From: Pelagibacterales bacterium SAG-MED28
GTDB lineage: Bacteria > Pseudomonadota > Alphaproteobacteria > Pelagibacterales > Pelagibacteraceae
Reading direction: 5' to 3'
Assembly: GCA_014653835.1 (NCBI GenBank)
Contig: JACWDY010000009.1
Coordinates: 1-41,916 of the forward strand
DNA: 41,916 nucleotides
The notes beneath the pieces are model-generated. The model was given only the letters and a program-made list of their open reading frames with translations. It made no database searches and was not told the DNA's origin. The translations under genes were made by a program, and so were the position numbers. Below are positions 6,759-19,226 of the stretch, in pieces (positions within the stretch are counted from its first letter, which is position 1; the number at the start of each line of letters is the position of its first letter).

Positions 6759-6847
6759 TCAAAGTTTTAGATTTCAAACAATTGCGAATGGCGTATAATA
6801 AGGAATAATGTTACAAAGTCCGGGGCACCTGGCAACAGAACGCCCCT
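6759..6847 (+). repeat. Element right-end repeat, 89 bp, including core copy 3
   Basis: This is the second copy of the 89-bp block at 5664-5752 (five mismatches, core identical at 6818-6847). No arm-like repeats occur at 50-60 bases to its right, so this is the outer junction. The sequence to the right is probably the original flank of ssrA. Confidence 0.85.
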
Positions 6848-6848
6848 A

Positions 6849-6870
6849 AAAAATAAAGTATTATTTTTTA
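6849..6870 (+). terminator. Possible AT-only terminator after the outer junction
   Basis: The run AAAAAATAAAGTATTATTTTTT can fold into a weak all-A/U stem ending in a T tract. It could be the original terminator of ssrA, displaced by the two elements. The fold is weak and the call uncertain. Confidence 0.25.
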
Positions 6871-6894
6871 AAATTAAAGTTTAATTTTAAAATT

Positions 6895-7533
6895 ATGAAT
6901 AAATTAAATTATAAATTAAAGATTATTGATGACTTTTTAAATCGAGATGATTTTAATGGGCTTTGTAATTTAGATAATATAAAAAATTTTGGAAAAGAAT
7001 TTAAAGTTCTTAATAATAAAATTGATAATGACGAAATTATTAGCTCGTCAATAGACGTAGAACTTTTAAAAACTATTCATAGAAATTATCACTCTAAGGC
7101 TTTAAATATTTTAAAAGAGTTATGTCCAGAAAAATTTGATCTTTATGATTATACAAATTTTTCAATTGTTATTACAAACAAAAATAGTAAATTTCCTATA
7201 CATGACGACACTCCAAATAAATTATTATCAGGGGTAATTTACTTACACCCAGAAAAGAATTCAGGCACATCTTTTTATAATGATCAGAAAGGATCAGATA
7301 AAACAGTTATTAAATGGAAGCCAAATAGAGCAGTTTTTTTTTCAAGGAAAGAAAAAGAAACATGGCACTCTTATGAGGGGGACGGAATGAATGATAGAAT
7401 AGCTTTAATATATAATCTGATGACAAATAGAATAAAAGATGTTTATAAAATTGAAAATAAAAGTTTTTTTTGGGGTAACATAAGATTTAAACTTAATCCG
7501 TATTTATTTAGATATTTTAAAAAATATATTTAA
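6895..7533 (+). CDS. 2-oxoglutarate/Fe(II)-dependent oxygenase-like protein
   Basis: The 212-residue protein has the features of the prolyl-4-hydroxylase-like 2OG-Fe(II) dioxygenase fold. A probable HxD iron motif lies in FPIHDDTPNK. GVIYLHPEKNSGTSFY follows, then a distal His in WHSYEG and an Arg in RIALIYNL that would bind 2-oxoglutarate. The substrate is not known. It starts a three-gene plus-strand set with two FkbM-type methyltransferases. That company suggests modification of a surface glycan or a small secreted molecule, which is inference only. It begins 47 bases after core copy 3, next to the recombination hotspot. No signal peptide is seen. Confidence 0.7.
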   Translation: MNKLNYKLKIIDDFLNRDDFNGLCNLDNIKNFGKEFKVLNNKIDNDEIISSSIDVELLKTIHRNYHSKALNILKELCPEKFDLYDYTNFSIVITNKNSKFPIHDDTPNKLLSGVIYLHPEKNSGTSFYNDQKGSDKTVIKWKPNRAVFFSRKEKETWHSYEGDGMNDRIALIYNLMTNRIKDVYKIENKSFFWGNIRFKLNPYLFRYFKKYI

Positions 7534-7542
7534 CCAGTTTTA

Positions 7543-8406
7543 ATGATAAAAAAAATATCACGCTTACTCTTTAAAATTTTAATTTTTTTTGATAAATTAA
7601 TTAAGATAATCACTAGACGAAGCTTGATAATTTGGTTTACTGATTTTTTAGAAGAAACATCTTACAAATCTCTTATAATTTTTGAAAAAAAAATAAATTT
7701 TTTTGTTCCTAACCAGCTCACAAATTGGAGAGTTGACACTTTTTTTTCTAAAGAGCCTGAGACTCTTGAATGGATAGATAGTTTTGAAGAAAAAGATAAT
7801 TTAATTTTTTGGGATATTGGAGCAAATATAGGTTTATACTCAATCTATAATAGTTTAAAAAATAAAAATTCTACTACTTTCGCTTTTGAGCCATCTAGCG
7901 CCAACTTAAGAATATTAACAAGAAACATATCAATCAATAACTTAGAAAAAAAAATAAAAGTAATCCCTATACCTCTCACCAATAAAAAGAATGCTTTTCA
8001 AGAAATGAAAGAAAGTGATTTTTCTGAAGGAAGTGCTTTAAACTCATTTGGCGAAAAATATGATTTTGAAGGAGAAAAATTTAATCCTAAAATAAAGTAC
8101 TCTTTATTTGGTACAACAATAAATTATTTTTTAGAAAGTTCAATCTTGGAAATTCCTGACTATATCAAGATAGATGTTGACGGAATTGAACATTTAATAC
8201 TTGAGGGAGGTAATAATTTTCTAAATAATAAAAAAATAAAAAGCCTATCAGTGGAAATAAACGAAAATTTTTCAGAACATTACAAAAAAGTTTTAGATTT
8301 AATGAAAGAATACAATTTTAAAATTTTACATAAAAAACATAATGAAAAAAACTTCTCCAGTGAAAGTAAATTTAGCAAAACTTTTAATTATGTTTTTATT
8401 AGATAG
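7543..8406 (+). CDS. FkbM-family SAM-dependent methyltransferase
   Basis: The core of this 287-residue protein shows the FkbM Rossmann motifs: FWDIGANIGLYSIY (SAM-binding motif I), TFAFEPSSANLRIL (motif II acidic residue) and IKIDVDGIEHLILEGG (post II). These are the standard signature of Methyltransf_21. A basic, hydrophobic N-terminal stretch of about 75 residues precedes the domain. It lies nine bases after the oxygenase gene and 30 bases before a second FkbM gene. Family members O-methylate sugars or polyketides; the substrate here is unknown. Confidence 0.85.
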   Translation: MIKKISRLLFKILIFFDKLIKIITRRSLIIWFTDFLEETSYKSLIIFEKKINFFVPNQLTNWRVDTFFSKEPETLEWIDSFEEKDNLIFWDIGANIGLYSIYNSLKNKNSTTFAFEPSSANLRILTRNISINNLEKKIKVIPIPLTNKKNAFQEMKESDFSEGSALNSFGEKYDFEGEKFNPKIKYSLFGTTINYFLESSILEIPDYIKIDVDGIEHLILEGGNNFLNNKKIKSLSVEINENFSEHYKKVLDLMKEYNFKILHKKHNEKNFSSESKFSKTFNYVFIR

Positions 8407-8436
8407 GAAAATAACTTTTATAAAAGAAAATAAATA

Positions 8437-9228
8437 ATGATTAAAAAATTTGTTAAAAAAATATTGAGCTCTTTTGGCTACAAATTATCTAGAATAGAAT
8501 CAGTTGATTTACCTGATCTTGATGAAATAACAAAATCCTTAACTAAAAAACCTGATCCTATTATCTTTGATGTAGGAGCGAACAAAGGTCAATCTATAGA
8601 AAGGTATAAAAAAATGTTTAAATTTCCTACCATTCATTGTTTTGAACCTAATGCAGATGAAATAAGTAATTTAAAAAAAAAATTTCTAAATGATAATAAT
8701 TTGGTTTTAAATAATTTAGCAGTAGGTGAAAAAGAGGGTACACTTGAATTTAACATTAATGCAATAAGCGATCACTCAAGTTTTAGAAAATTGATCCCTA
8801 ACACTACTTGGATTAAAAAAAGAAGTAAGCAAGTAAATATTAGTAGTGAAAATTATACATCGAAAAAAATTAATACTGAAATAATCACCTTAGATGATTA
8901 TGTAAAAAAGAAAAATATTGAAAATATAGATATTCTAAAAATTGATACCCAGGGTTTTGAGGACAAGGTTTTGTTGGGAGCCCAAAAATTAATTAAGGAA
9001 AATAAGATAAAACTAATTCAATTAGAGTTAATATTTTCTGAAATTTATCAAGACTCTTTACAAATCTACGATATCGAAAAAAATTTAATTCCAAAAAACT
9101 TTAAACTTTTTAGCATTTCTAATGGTGGAAGTTTAGATTCACATTATGTATTTCAATCAGAATTAATTTATGTATCTTCTGATGTTTATGAAAACTTTAA
9201 AAAAAACTCACCTTACTTTAACAATTAA
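8437..9228 (+). CDS. FkbM-family SAM-dependent methyltransferase
   Basis: This second FkbM-type enzyme has 263 residues, with IIFDVGANKGQSIERYK (motif I), IHCFEPNADEISNL (motif II) and ILKIDTQGFEDKVLLGAQ (post II). It is only distantly similar to its upstream neighbour, so the pair is not a recent duplication. It ends the plus-strand set; its stop overlaps by two bases the stop of a convergent 26-residue ORF. A glycan or surface-polymer methylation role is likely from the family and context. Confidence 0.85.
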   Translation: MIKKFVKKILSSFGYKLSRIESVDLPDLDEITKSLTKKPDPIIFDVGANKGQSIERYKKMFKFPTIHCFEPNADEISNLKKKFLNDNNLVLNNLAVGEKEGTLEFNINAISDHSSFRKLIPNTTWIKKRSKQVNISSENYTSKKINTEIITLDDYVKKKNIENIDILKIDTQGFEDKVLLGAQKLIKENKIKLIQLELIFSEIYQDSLQIYDIEKNLIPKNFKLFSISNGGSLDSHYVFQSELIYVSSDVYENFKKNSPYFNN

Positions 9229-9305
9229 AAAATATATTTATCTCCTAAATAAATCAAAATTCCAGCAGCAATTCCTAATAAAATCCAATGATAATTTTCT
9301 TTCAT
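9225..9305 (-). CDS. Small membrane peptide, 26 residues, coupled to the MazG-like gene
   Basis: An uninterrupted 26-codon frame begins at the TAATG junction with the MazG-like gene, sharing one base between stop and start. It ends at a TAA that overlaps the convergent methyltransferase stop. The peptide starts MKENYHW, has a hydrophobic core ILLGIAAGILIYLG long enough for one membrane span, and ends DKYIF. The tight coupling, Lys-rich ends and clean transmembrane core argue for a real gene. No family is recognised. Confidence 0.5.
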   Translation of the reverse strand: MKENYHWILLGIAAGILIYLGDKYIF

Positions 9306-9676
9306 TATACTAAAATCTTTTCAAGATTGGGTTTAAAATAATTAGGCCCTTTCATCACTTTACCTTTGTCATTATAAATTGGTCTTCCATTAGAGTCTAA
9401 TTTACTCATGTTCGAATTTTGAACTTCTTCAAAACATTTATCCAAATTAATACCAAAAGCATGACCGGCGCCATATGTAACATACAGAATATCAGTCAGA
9501 GCATCAGCAACTTCTTTGAGGTCTTTATTTTCAATTGCCTCTTTAAGTTCACCTAACTCCTCTTTAATAAGTTCGTATCTTAAAGAGGAAATATTTTGGT
9601 TAGGAAAACCAGCTTTTACTTTAATTTCCTGACCAAAAGTTTCCATAAATTTCCTAACACTTTCAAAATTAGTCAT
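9305..9676 (-). CDS. MazG-like / PRA-PH-type nucleotide pyrophosphohydrolase
   Basis: This 123-residue all-alpha NTP pyrophosphohydrolase-like protein has the acidic metal site [10 protein letters not shown] followed by [12 protein letters not shown], the ExxE...ExxD pattern of the MazG / phosphoribosyl-ATP pyrophosphohydrolase superfamily. Such small forms hydrolyse (d)NTPs to monophosphates and pyrophosphate in house-cleaning roles; the specific substrate cannot be told from sequence. The C-terminal [13 protein letters not shown] block is typical of this subgroup. AGGA precedes the ATG. It is divergent from fumC and translationally coupled to the small downstream peptide. Confidence 0.8.
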   Translation of the reverse strand: MTNFESVRKFMETFGQEIKVKAGFPNQNISSLRYELIKEELGELKEAIENKDLKEVADALTDILYVTYGAGHAFGINLDKCFEEVQNSNMSKLDSNGRPIYNDKGKVMKGPNYFKPNLEKILV

Positions 9677-9736
9677 TTCTTGTCCTTTATATTTTATAAT
9701 TATTTAATAAGAGTGTATTATAACAATGAATCAAAT

Positions 9737-11125
9737 ATGAAATATAGAATAGAATTTGATAGTATTGGTAAAATTAAAGTTCCTGGTGATAAGTATTGGG
9801 GGGCATCGACAGAAAGATCTAATAAATATTTTAATATTGGAGATTTTTTAGTAAGACCTTTGGTTATTCACTCAATTGCAATTATAAAAAAAGCTGCATC
9901 AATTGTTAACTCTAGAAATAAAGATTTAGATCCTAAAATAAGTAAATATATTGTTAAAGCTGCTGAAGAAGTTATTAAGGGAAAACACGATAGCCACTTT
10001 CCTTTGAAAGTTTGGCAGACTGGGTCAGGTACTCAAACAAATATGAATGTAAATGAGGTGATAGCTAATAGAGCAATTCAAATGATGGGTGGTAAATTAG
10101 GGTCGAAAAAACCTGTTCACCCAAATGATCATGTAAATAAGTCTCAATCCACTAACGACGTTTTTCCAACAGCTATGCACATTGCCATAGCTATAAAAGC
10201 AAAAGAAAAACTTTTACCCTCATTAAAATTACTTGAAAAAGAATTAGCTAGAAAATCCAAAGAATTTAAAAGTATAGTAAAAGTTGGCAGAACTCATTTG
10301 CAAGATGCAACTCCTTTGACTTTGGGACAAGAATTCTCAGGCTACTATGTGCAGCTTAAAAAATGTATTACTAGAATAGAATTTGCCTTAAAAGAAATTC
10401 ATAACTTAGCACAAGGTGGAACTGCAGTTGGAACAGGTTTGAATACTAAAAAAGGTTTTGATAAAAAAATTGTAAGAGAAATTAGTAAGATTACTAAAAT
10501 TCCTTTTAAACCAGCTACCAATAAATTTGCTGCGCTGGCAGCCCATGATGAAATTGTAAATTTTTCAGGAACGTTAAACACAACAGCGGTTTGTTTAATG
10601 AAAATTGCAAATGATATTAGGTTTTTAGGTTCGGGTCCTAGAGCAGGTTATGGAGAGCTTATTTTACCTTCTAATGAACCTGGATCTTCAATTATGCCTG
10701 GTAAAGTAAACCCGACCCAGTCTGAGGCTGTTACAATGGTTTGTGTAAAAGTCATCGGAAATCACAATGGTATTACCATGGCAGGATCTCATGGTCATTT
10801 TGAACTAAATGTTTTTAAACCATTAATCATTCATAATATTTTACAATCAATCGAAATAATGAGTGACTCATCAAAAACTTTTGCATTGTACTGTGTGAGA
10901 GGAATAAAGGCAGATAAAAAAAGAATAAAATATTTATTAGATAATTCTTTAATGCTCGTTACCGCATTAGCACCAAAAATTGGTTATGATAAAGCGGCTC
11001 ATATAGCTAAAACAGCTCACAAAAACGGTACCACATTAAAACAAGAAGTTGTTAAGGCGGGTTTAATAAAAGAAGGTGATTATGATAAAATTATGCTGCC
11101 GCTAAAAATGACAAAGCCTAAATAA
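9737..11125 (+). CDS. fumC: Class II fumarate hydratase
   Basis: FumC is the TCA-cycle enzyme that interconverts fumarate and malate, an iron-independent cytoplasmic tetramer. The class II signature [11 protein letters not shown] is at about residues 316-326. [31 protein letters not shown] and [17 protein letters not shown] are the other active-site blocks. The frame stays open upstream to 9596, but that stretch lies over the divergent MazG-like gene. The ATG at 9737 gives 463 residues, the normal FumC length, starting [11 protein letters not shown]. Its stop directly abuts the stop of the convergent AsmA-like gene. Confidence 0.97.
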   Translation: MKYRIEFDSIGKIKVPGDKYWGASTERSNKYFNIGDFLVRPLVIHSIAIIKKAASIVNSRNKDLDPKISKYIVKAAEEVIKGKHDSHFPLKVWQTGSGTQTNMNVNEVIANRAIQMMGGKLGSKKPVHPNDHVNKSQSTNDVFPTAMHIAIAIKAKEKLLPSLKLLEKELARKSKEFKSIVKVGRTHLQDATPLTLGQEFSGYYVQLKKCITRIEFALKEIHNLAQGGTAVGTGLNTKKGFDKKIVREISKITKIPFKPATNKFAALAAHDEIVNFSGTLNTTAVCLMKIANDIRFLGSGPRAGYGELILPSNEPGSSIMPGKVNPTQSEAVTMVCVKVIGNHNGITMAGSHGHFELNVFKPLIIHNILQSIEIMSDSSKTFALYCVRGIKADKKRIKYLLDNSLMLVTALAPKIGYDKAAHIAKTAHKNGTTLKQEVVKAGLIKEGDYDKIMLPLKMTKPK

Positions 11126-12529
11126 TTAAGAAACTTCTAAAATAAATTCTTTTATTTTATTTAAATTAAAGATTCCTACAAAATCCTTATCAAATAAAAT
11201 ATTTTCAAAATTTTTTTTAAAATAATTGAGATCTTCATTAGTTGCTTTGTAATTTTCATTTAATGAAATAGCATTAAAATTAATTTTTTGGTTTAATATA
11301 CTTAGATTCCCCTTAGCACTTAGATTAAAAGTTTTATCATCTTTTTTAGTATCAATATTAAATTTTTTTAATAAATCACTTTTTGCGTCTACAATAATTG
11401 AGCAATCAAAAAATAATAATGGAAATTCTTCTAGTAAGTTTATATTGCCCTTACATTGAAAAACATCATCTAAAATTGATAATTTTTTTAAATAATTTAA
11501 TCTTCCGTATGATAGATCAAGTTTTAAGTTTAATTTATCAAAGAAACTACGGCTAAATTTTTTAGAATTAAAACTAATTTCATTTTTAGTATTAATTTGT
11601 TTTAATAAATTTTTTGGCTTTAGTATTTCATCTATTTTTAATTTTTTAAAAATTTTTAAATCTATATCCTCAATCTGAAATTTTGAGTTACTATATAAGA
11701 AAGGTTTTAAGGTGATAAAACTTTCATTTTCAAAAGAAAGATATTTATTTCTAAAAAATGAATTATAAATATTTAGAAATTTTTCATCATAGCTAAAGTT
11801 AAATTTTAATTTCGTATTAAGTATTTTTGATTTAAAAACTCCATTAATAGAATGCTTATTAATTTGATCATCTAAATAAATATCTATAATAAGTCCAGAT
11901 TTAATAAGTTTAAAATTGATATTATTTAAATCATTATTAATTTTTGCTATAAATTTTTTATCAAAAATATTTCCCTCAATTATATTTTTTTTATATCCGT
12001 AATTAGTAAATTTTACTTTTTCTATTGAGACTAGTGATTTAAAAGCATCATTTATTTTGATATTTAAATCATCAATGTATAAATTATTTTTTTGATTAAT
12101 AAGTTTTTTTACAAAAAAATTTAAATTCGAAGTTTCTAAAATTATATTACTGTTTTTTAAGACTATTTTGTTGGATTGAAAATTTTGATAATTATAGATA
12201 CTTAAAAATTTAGGATATATTCTAAATTTTTTTATATTAAATTCTGATGGAAAACTGTTGAATTTTATAAAGACATTTTTAAACTCGATGTATGGAACTA
12301 GAAATGAATTAAATTCTATCTTTTCATATTTTAAAATTTTTATATCGTAATTTTTAATAAGGTGATTTTTAAAAGTCTCTGACCTTTTTTCATAATTAAA
12401 ATAATTTGGAACAGATAGAAATAATATAGTAGCAATAACAAATAATCCAAATACATATCTTAAAAAAAAAATAAATCTGAAAAATCTAGAGTACTTATTG
12501 TGTATTATTTTATAAAATTTATTTATCAT
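11126..12529 (-). CDS. AsmA-like membrane-anchored protein
   Basis: The 467-residue protein has one N-terminal transmembrane helix (about residues 23-43, FLRYVFGLFVIATILFLSV). A long, repetitive beta-strand-rich region follows, with the Asn/Ile/Phe/Lys alternation typical of AsmA / DUF3971-type proteins that form extended grooves for lipid transport across the periplasm. A pattern near the N-terminus (SFLVPYIEFKNVFIKF) resembles the AsmA start. The similarity is in style more than in identifiable residues. It abuts convergent fumC and is divergent from uvrD. Confidence 0.55.
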   Translation of the reverse strand: MINKFYKIIHNKYSRFFRFIFFLRYVFGLFVIATILFLSVPNYFNYEKRSETFKNHLIKNYDIKILKYEKIEFNSFLVPYIEFKNVFIKFNSFPSEFNIKKFRIYPKFLSIYNYQNFQSNKIVLKNSNIILETSNLNFFVKKLINQKNNLYIDDLNIKINDAFKSLVSIEKVKFTNYGYKKNIIEGNIFDKKFIAKINNDLNNINFKLIKSGLIIDIYLDDQINKHSINGVFKSKILNTKLKFNFSYDEKFLNIYNSFFRNKYLSFENESFITLKPFLYSNSKFQIEDIDLKIFKKLKIDEILKPKNLLKQINTKNEISFNSKKFSRSFFDKLNLKLDLSYGRLNYLKKLSILDDVFQCKGNINLLEEFPLLFFDCSIIVDAKSDLLKKFNIDTKKDDKTFNLSAKGNLSILNQKINFNAISLNENYKATNEDLNYFKKNFENILFDKDFVGIFNLNKIKEFILEVS

Positions 12530-12573
12530 TTTTTTTATTTTTATAACTAGTATATAAATGAAAATTCTCTCTT

Positions 12574-14606
12574 ATGAATAACATAGATAATTTAATTGAA
12601 AACCTAAACAAAGAACAAAAAGAAGCTGTTCTCAGTACTGAAGGACCAAATTTAATTGTTGCCGGCGCAGGTTCTGGTAAGACTAGAGTATTAACTACAA
12701 GATTAATTCATATTATTGATCAAAAAAAAGCATGGCCTAACCAAATATTGTGTGTGACTTTTACAAATAAAGCTGCAAAAGAAATGCAGAATAGAGTTAT
12801 GCAATATGTGAAAGGTAGCTCTAATGCCGTCCCTTGGCTAGGAACATTTCATTCTATAAGTGTAAAATTTTTAAGAAGACATGCTGAAGCTTTAGATTAT
12901 AAAAGTAATTTCACGATTTTAGATACTGATGATCAAAAGAAATTAATTAGAAATATTGTAAAAGGTGAAGATCTAGATGCTAAAAAATTTTCTCCACAAT
13001 TGATTATGTATCATATTGATCAATGGAAAAATAAAGGTCTTTTGCCACAAGATGTAAGAATAGAAAAAACAGGTCCGATAATTAAATCAATATTAAAAGT
13101 TTACGAAGTTTATCAAAAAAAAACCAAAGATTTAAACGCATTTGATTTTGGAGATTTAATTTTGTTCTGTGTAAAACTTTTTGAGGAACATAAGGATATT
13201 AGAGAAATATATCAAAAAAATTTTAAATATATTCTGGTCGATGAATTTCAAGATACTAATTTTATTCAAAATAAATGGTTAAATTTATTAGTAAATGATA
13301 AAGAGAATATTTGTTGTGTTGGTGACGATGATCAATCAATCTATAGTTGGAGAGGTGCTGAAATTAAAAATTTCCTTACTTTTGATAAAATTTATAAAAA
13401 CTGTAAAGTTTTTAAATTAGAGCAGAACTATAGATCCTCAAAAAATATTTTGGATACAGCTTCTTATTTGATATCAAACAATACTAATAGAGTTGGCAAG
13501 AAATTGTGGTCATCAGCAAATCAAGGTGAACCGGTTAAACTTAATTGTTACAGAACTGGTAAAGAAGAAGCCCAAGGTGTGAGTGACATAATTGAACAAA
13601 AGATCAAAAAAAAATATTCTCTTAATGATGTTTCAATTTTAGTAAGAGCAATTTACCAAACTAGAGAATTTGAAGAGAGATTTCTTCAAGTCGGTATTGG
13701 CTATAGAGTGCTCGGAGGTATAAAGTTTTATGAAAGAGCTGAAATCAAAGACGCAGTGTCCTATTTAAGAATTATTAATCAAAAATTTGACGATTTAGCT
13801 TTAGAGAGAGTTATAGGTGTGCCTAGAAGAGGAGTTGGTGAAAGTACACTAAATCAAATTTATACTTTTGGTAAAACTAACAAGCTATGTTTAGAAGACT
13901 CAATTATTAGATTAATAGAAAAGGGGGATTTTAAACCAAAAATAAAAACTGCGCTAAGTCAATTAATAAAGATGATCCAAAAATGGCGAAATGACTCATT
14001 AAAAATGAAACATTTTGATTTACTAAAATTAGTACTAGATGAGTCTGGCTATTCTTCCATGTTAAAAAATAAAAAAGATTTAGAGAATGAAAATAGATTG
14101 GAAAACTTAAAAGAGTTACTTAGAGCGATGCAAGATTATGACAACTTGCAAAGTTTTTTAGAGCATGTAGCCTTAGCTACTTCGATAGATCAAGAATGGG
14201 AGGGTGCAAAAGTGAATTTAATGACCATGCATGCAGCTAAAGGCTTGGAATTTGATGTTGTATTTCTTCCAGGTTGGGAGGAAGGATTATTTCCTCATCA
14301 GAAATCTTTAGAAGAAAAAGGTGATTTTGCATTGGAGGAAGAAAGAAGACTAGCTTATGTAGGGATCACAAGAGCAAAGAAAGAGGCTTATTTATCTTTT
14401 GCAATGAAACGAGCTTATCATGGCGATTGGATGGACGCTATTCCTTCAAGATTTATAAATGAAATACCAGATGAGAGTGTAGAAAAAAATGAAATCAGTG
14501 AAAATAGAAATGACGACTTTGATTTTAATCAAGATAATTCAATAGAATTTGACGAAGAATATAGAAGTCCTGGATGGGATAGATACAAAAAAAATAAAAT
14601 ACTAAA

Positions 14607-14619
<13 letters not shown>
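12574..14619 (+). CDS. uvrD: UvrD/PcrA-type superfamily 1 DNA helicase
   Basis: This is a 3'-5' SF1A helicase for nucleotide-excision and mismatch repair and for removing recombination intermediates. Motifs in order are Q-motif LNKEQKEAV, Walker A AGAGSGKT (residues 30-37), Ia TFTNKAAKEM, Walker B LVDEFQDTN, III GDDDQSIYSWRGA, IV EQNYRSSKNIL, V MTMHAAKGLEFDVVFLPG and VI EEERRLAYVGITRAK. At 681 residues it is slightly shorter than E. coli UvrD (720). The C-terminal tail is acidic and poorly conserved. It overlaps the following aminopeptidase gene by 13 bases. Confidence 0.96.
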
Positions 14620-18353
<3,734 letters not shown>

Positions 18354-19172
18354 TTATTTGATCATTTTGATTATTTTTTTAAAAATATTTGTTTTTTTTT
18401 GTGGAATATCTTTATTAAAAACATAATCTTCATTTAAAATTTTATAAGATTGTTTAAACCATTCGCTAGAGTTATAGTTATATCCTAGTATTTTAGCGTA
18501 TCTTTTAGCTTCATCTTCTAAACCGAGGAGATAATTGATTTCTACTAGTCTATGAAGTGCTTCTTCAACAAATATTGTTTTATCGTATTTAGATACAATT
18601 AATTTTAACCTATTAATTGCGGGTATCCATTTTTGGACAGAAATATAAAATTTTGCATTATATAATTCTTTTGCAGCCAATTGATTCTGTATTAAATTTT
18701 TTTTAAACTTTAAATCTATAGAGTAATCGGATTCTGGGAATTTTTTTATAAAATAGTCTATTTGTTTGTCTGCATCCAAAAGGGGTTGTAAATCTCTACT
18801 CTCATCACTCATTTGTTCAAAATAAATAATTGCTTTCAAGTATTCTGCATAGACAACATGTTTATCTGCAGGATAAGTTTTTAAAAATCTTTCTATATTT
18901 TCTAAAGATTCTTCATAAAAATTAATTCCATAAAGGGAAAAGCAAGACATTATCGCAGACTTTGCTGCAAGATTTACATCTGTAAAATTAAGCTCTGCTT
19001 CTGTAAACTTTTTATTTGCAAAGAAAAAATCATTTTTTTCAAACGCGGCGTATGCTTCTTTATACAAAGTGTATGGATTTACTTTTTCAGATGTTTTATA
19101 AACTGGCTGATTTTTGGAACAAGATATAAGAATTAAAATTACAGTTAAAAATAAAAATAATCTAGATAACAT
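18354..19172 (-). CDS. bamD: BamD/ComL outer-membrane assembly lipoprotein
   Basis: BamD is the essential TPR lipoprotein of the BAM complex that inserts beta-barrel proteins in the outer membrane. A lipoprotein signal ends LILISC with the lipobox cysteine. TPR-like helices follow, including YKEAYAAFEKNDFFFANKKFTEAE, the family's first repeat. DSPYAD-type segments (YPADKHVVYAEYLKA, FPESDYSIDLKFKK) follow. Length 272 is normal. It follows lpxC as the dcw cluster runs out, an arrangement common in alphaproteobacteria. Confidence 0.92.
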   Translation of the reverse strand: MLSRLFLFLTVILILISCSKNQPVYKTSEKVNPYTLYKEAYAAFEKNDFFFANKKFTEAELNFTDVNLAAKSAIMSCFSLYGINFYEESLENIERFLKTYPADKHVVYAEYLKAIIYFEQMSDESRDLQPLLDADKQIDYFIKKFPESDYSIDLKFKKNLIQNQLAAKELYNAKFYISVQKWIPAINRLKLIVSKYDKTIFVEEALHRLVEINYLLGLEDEAKRYAKILGYNYNSSEWFKQSYKILNEDYVFNKDIPQKKTNIFKKIIKMIK

Positions 19173-19226
19173 AATTAAAATTATTAACAGATTACCTAAA
19201 AAATAATATGTTAAAAATTTATTTAT

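Larger units (their letters stand above)
5723..6847. mobile_element. Element 2: tmRNA-integrated single-gene unit carrying an unknown exported protein
   Basis: This second unit lies between core copies 2 and 3 (circular length 1,095 bp) and repeats the plan of element 1. Its left repeat pair begins 53 bases after the core, and its right pair ends 65 bases before the next core. One minus-strand gene fills the middle, and there is no recombinase. The arm repeats have the same TTACG half but a different second half (ACCC/ACCT instead of TGTG), suggesting a related element with its own integrase specificity. Tandem accretion at one core is what repeated integration at a regenerated attachment site would produce. 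Confidence 0.75.

Noticed and set aside
4354-6847. Integron-type cassette array
   Set aside because: The core is not an attC-like hairpin with variable length; it is tmRNA sequence, and the paired 11-mers at fixed distances fit tyrosine-integrase attP. No integron integrase is visible.
5664-6847. Extra tmRNA genes at the second and third core
   Set aside because: Only the last 30 bases of the tmRNA are repeated; there is no acceptor piece, tag frame or 5' coding piece.
6848-6910. A third element beginning at core copy 3
   Set aside because: At 50-60 bases to the right, where both elements have an arm pair, the sequence is plain A/T with no TTACG-type repeats, and no further core occurs before 9.3 kb. 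Core copy 3 is taken as the outer junction.
9596-9736. N-terminal extension of fumC (47 residues)
   Set aside because: The stretch lies over the start of the divergent MazG-like gene, has no similarity to fumarase, and the ATG at 9737 gives the normal 463-residue enzyme.
12530-12573. Strong promoter between the AsmA-like gene and uvrD
   Set aside because: The 44 bases are A/T-rich and contain TATA-like strings on both strands, but no -35/-10 pair stands out from background.
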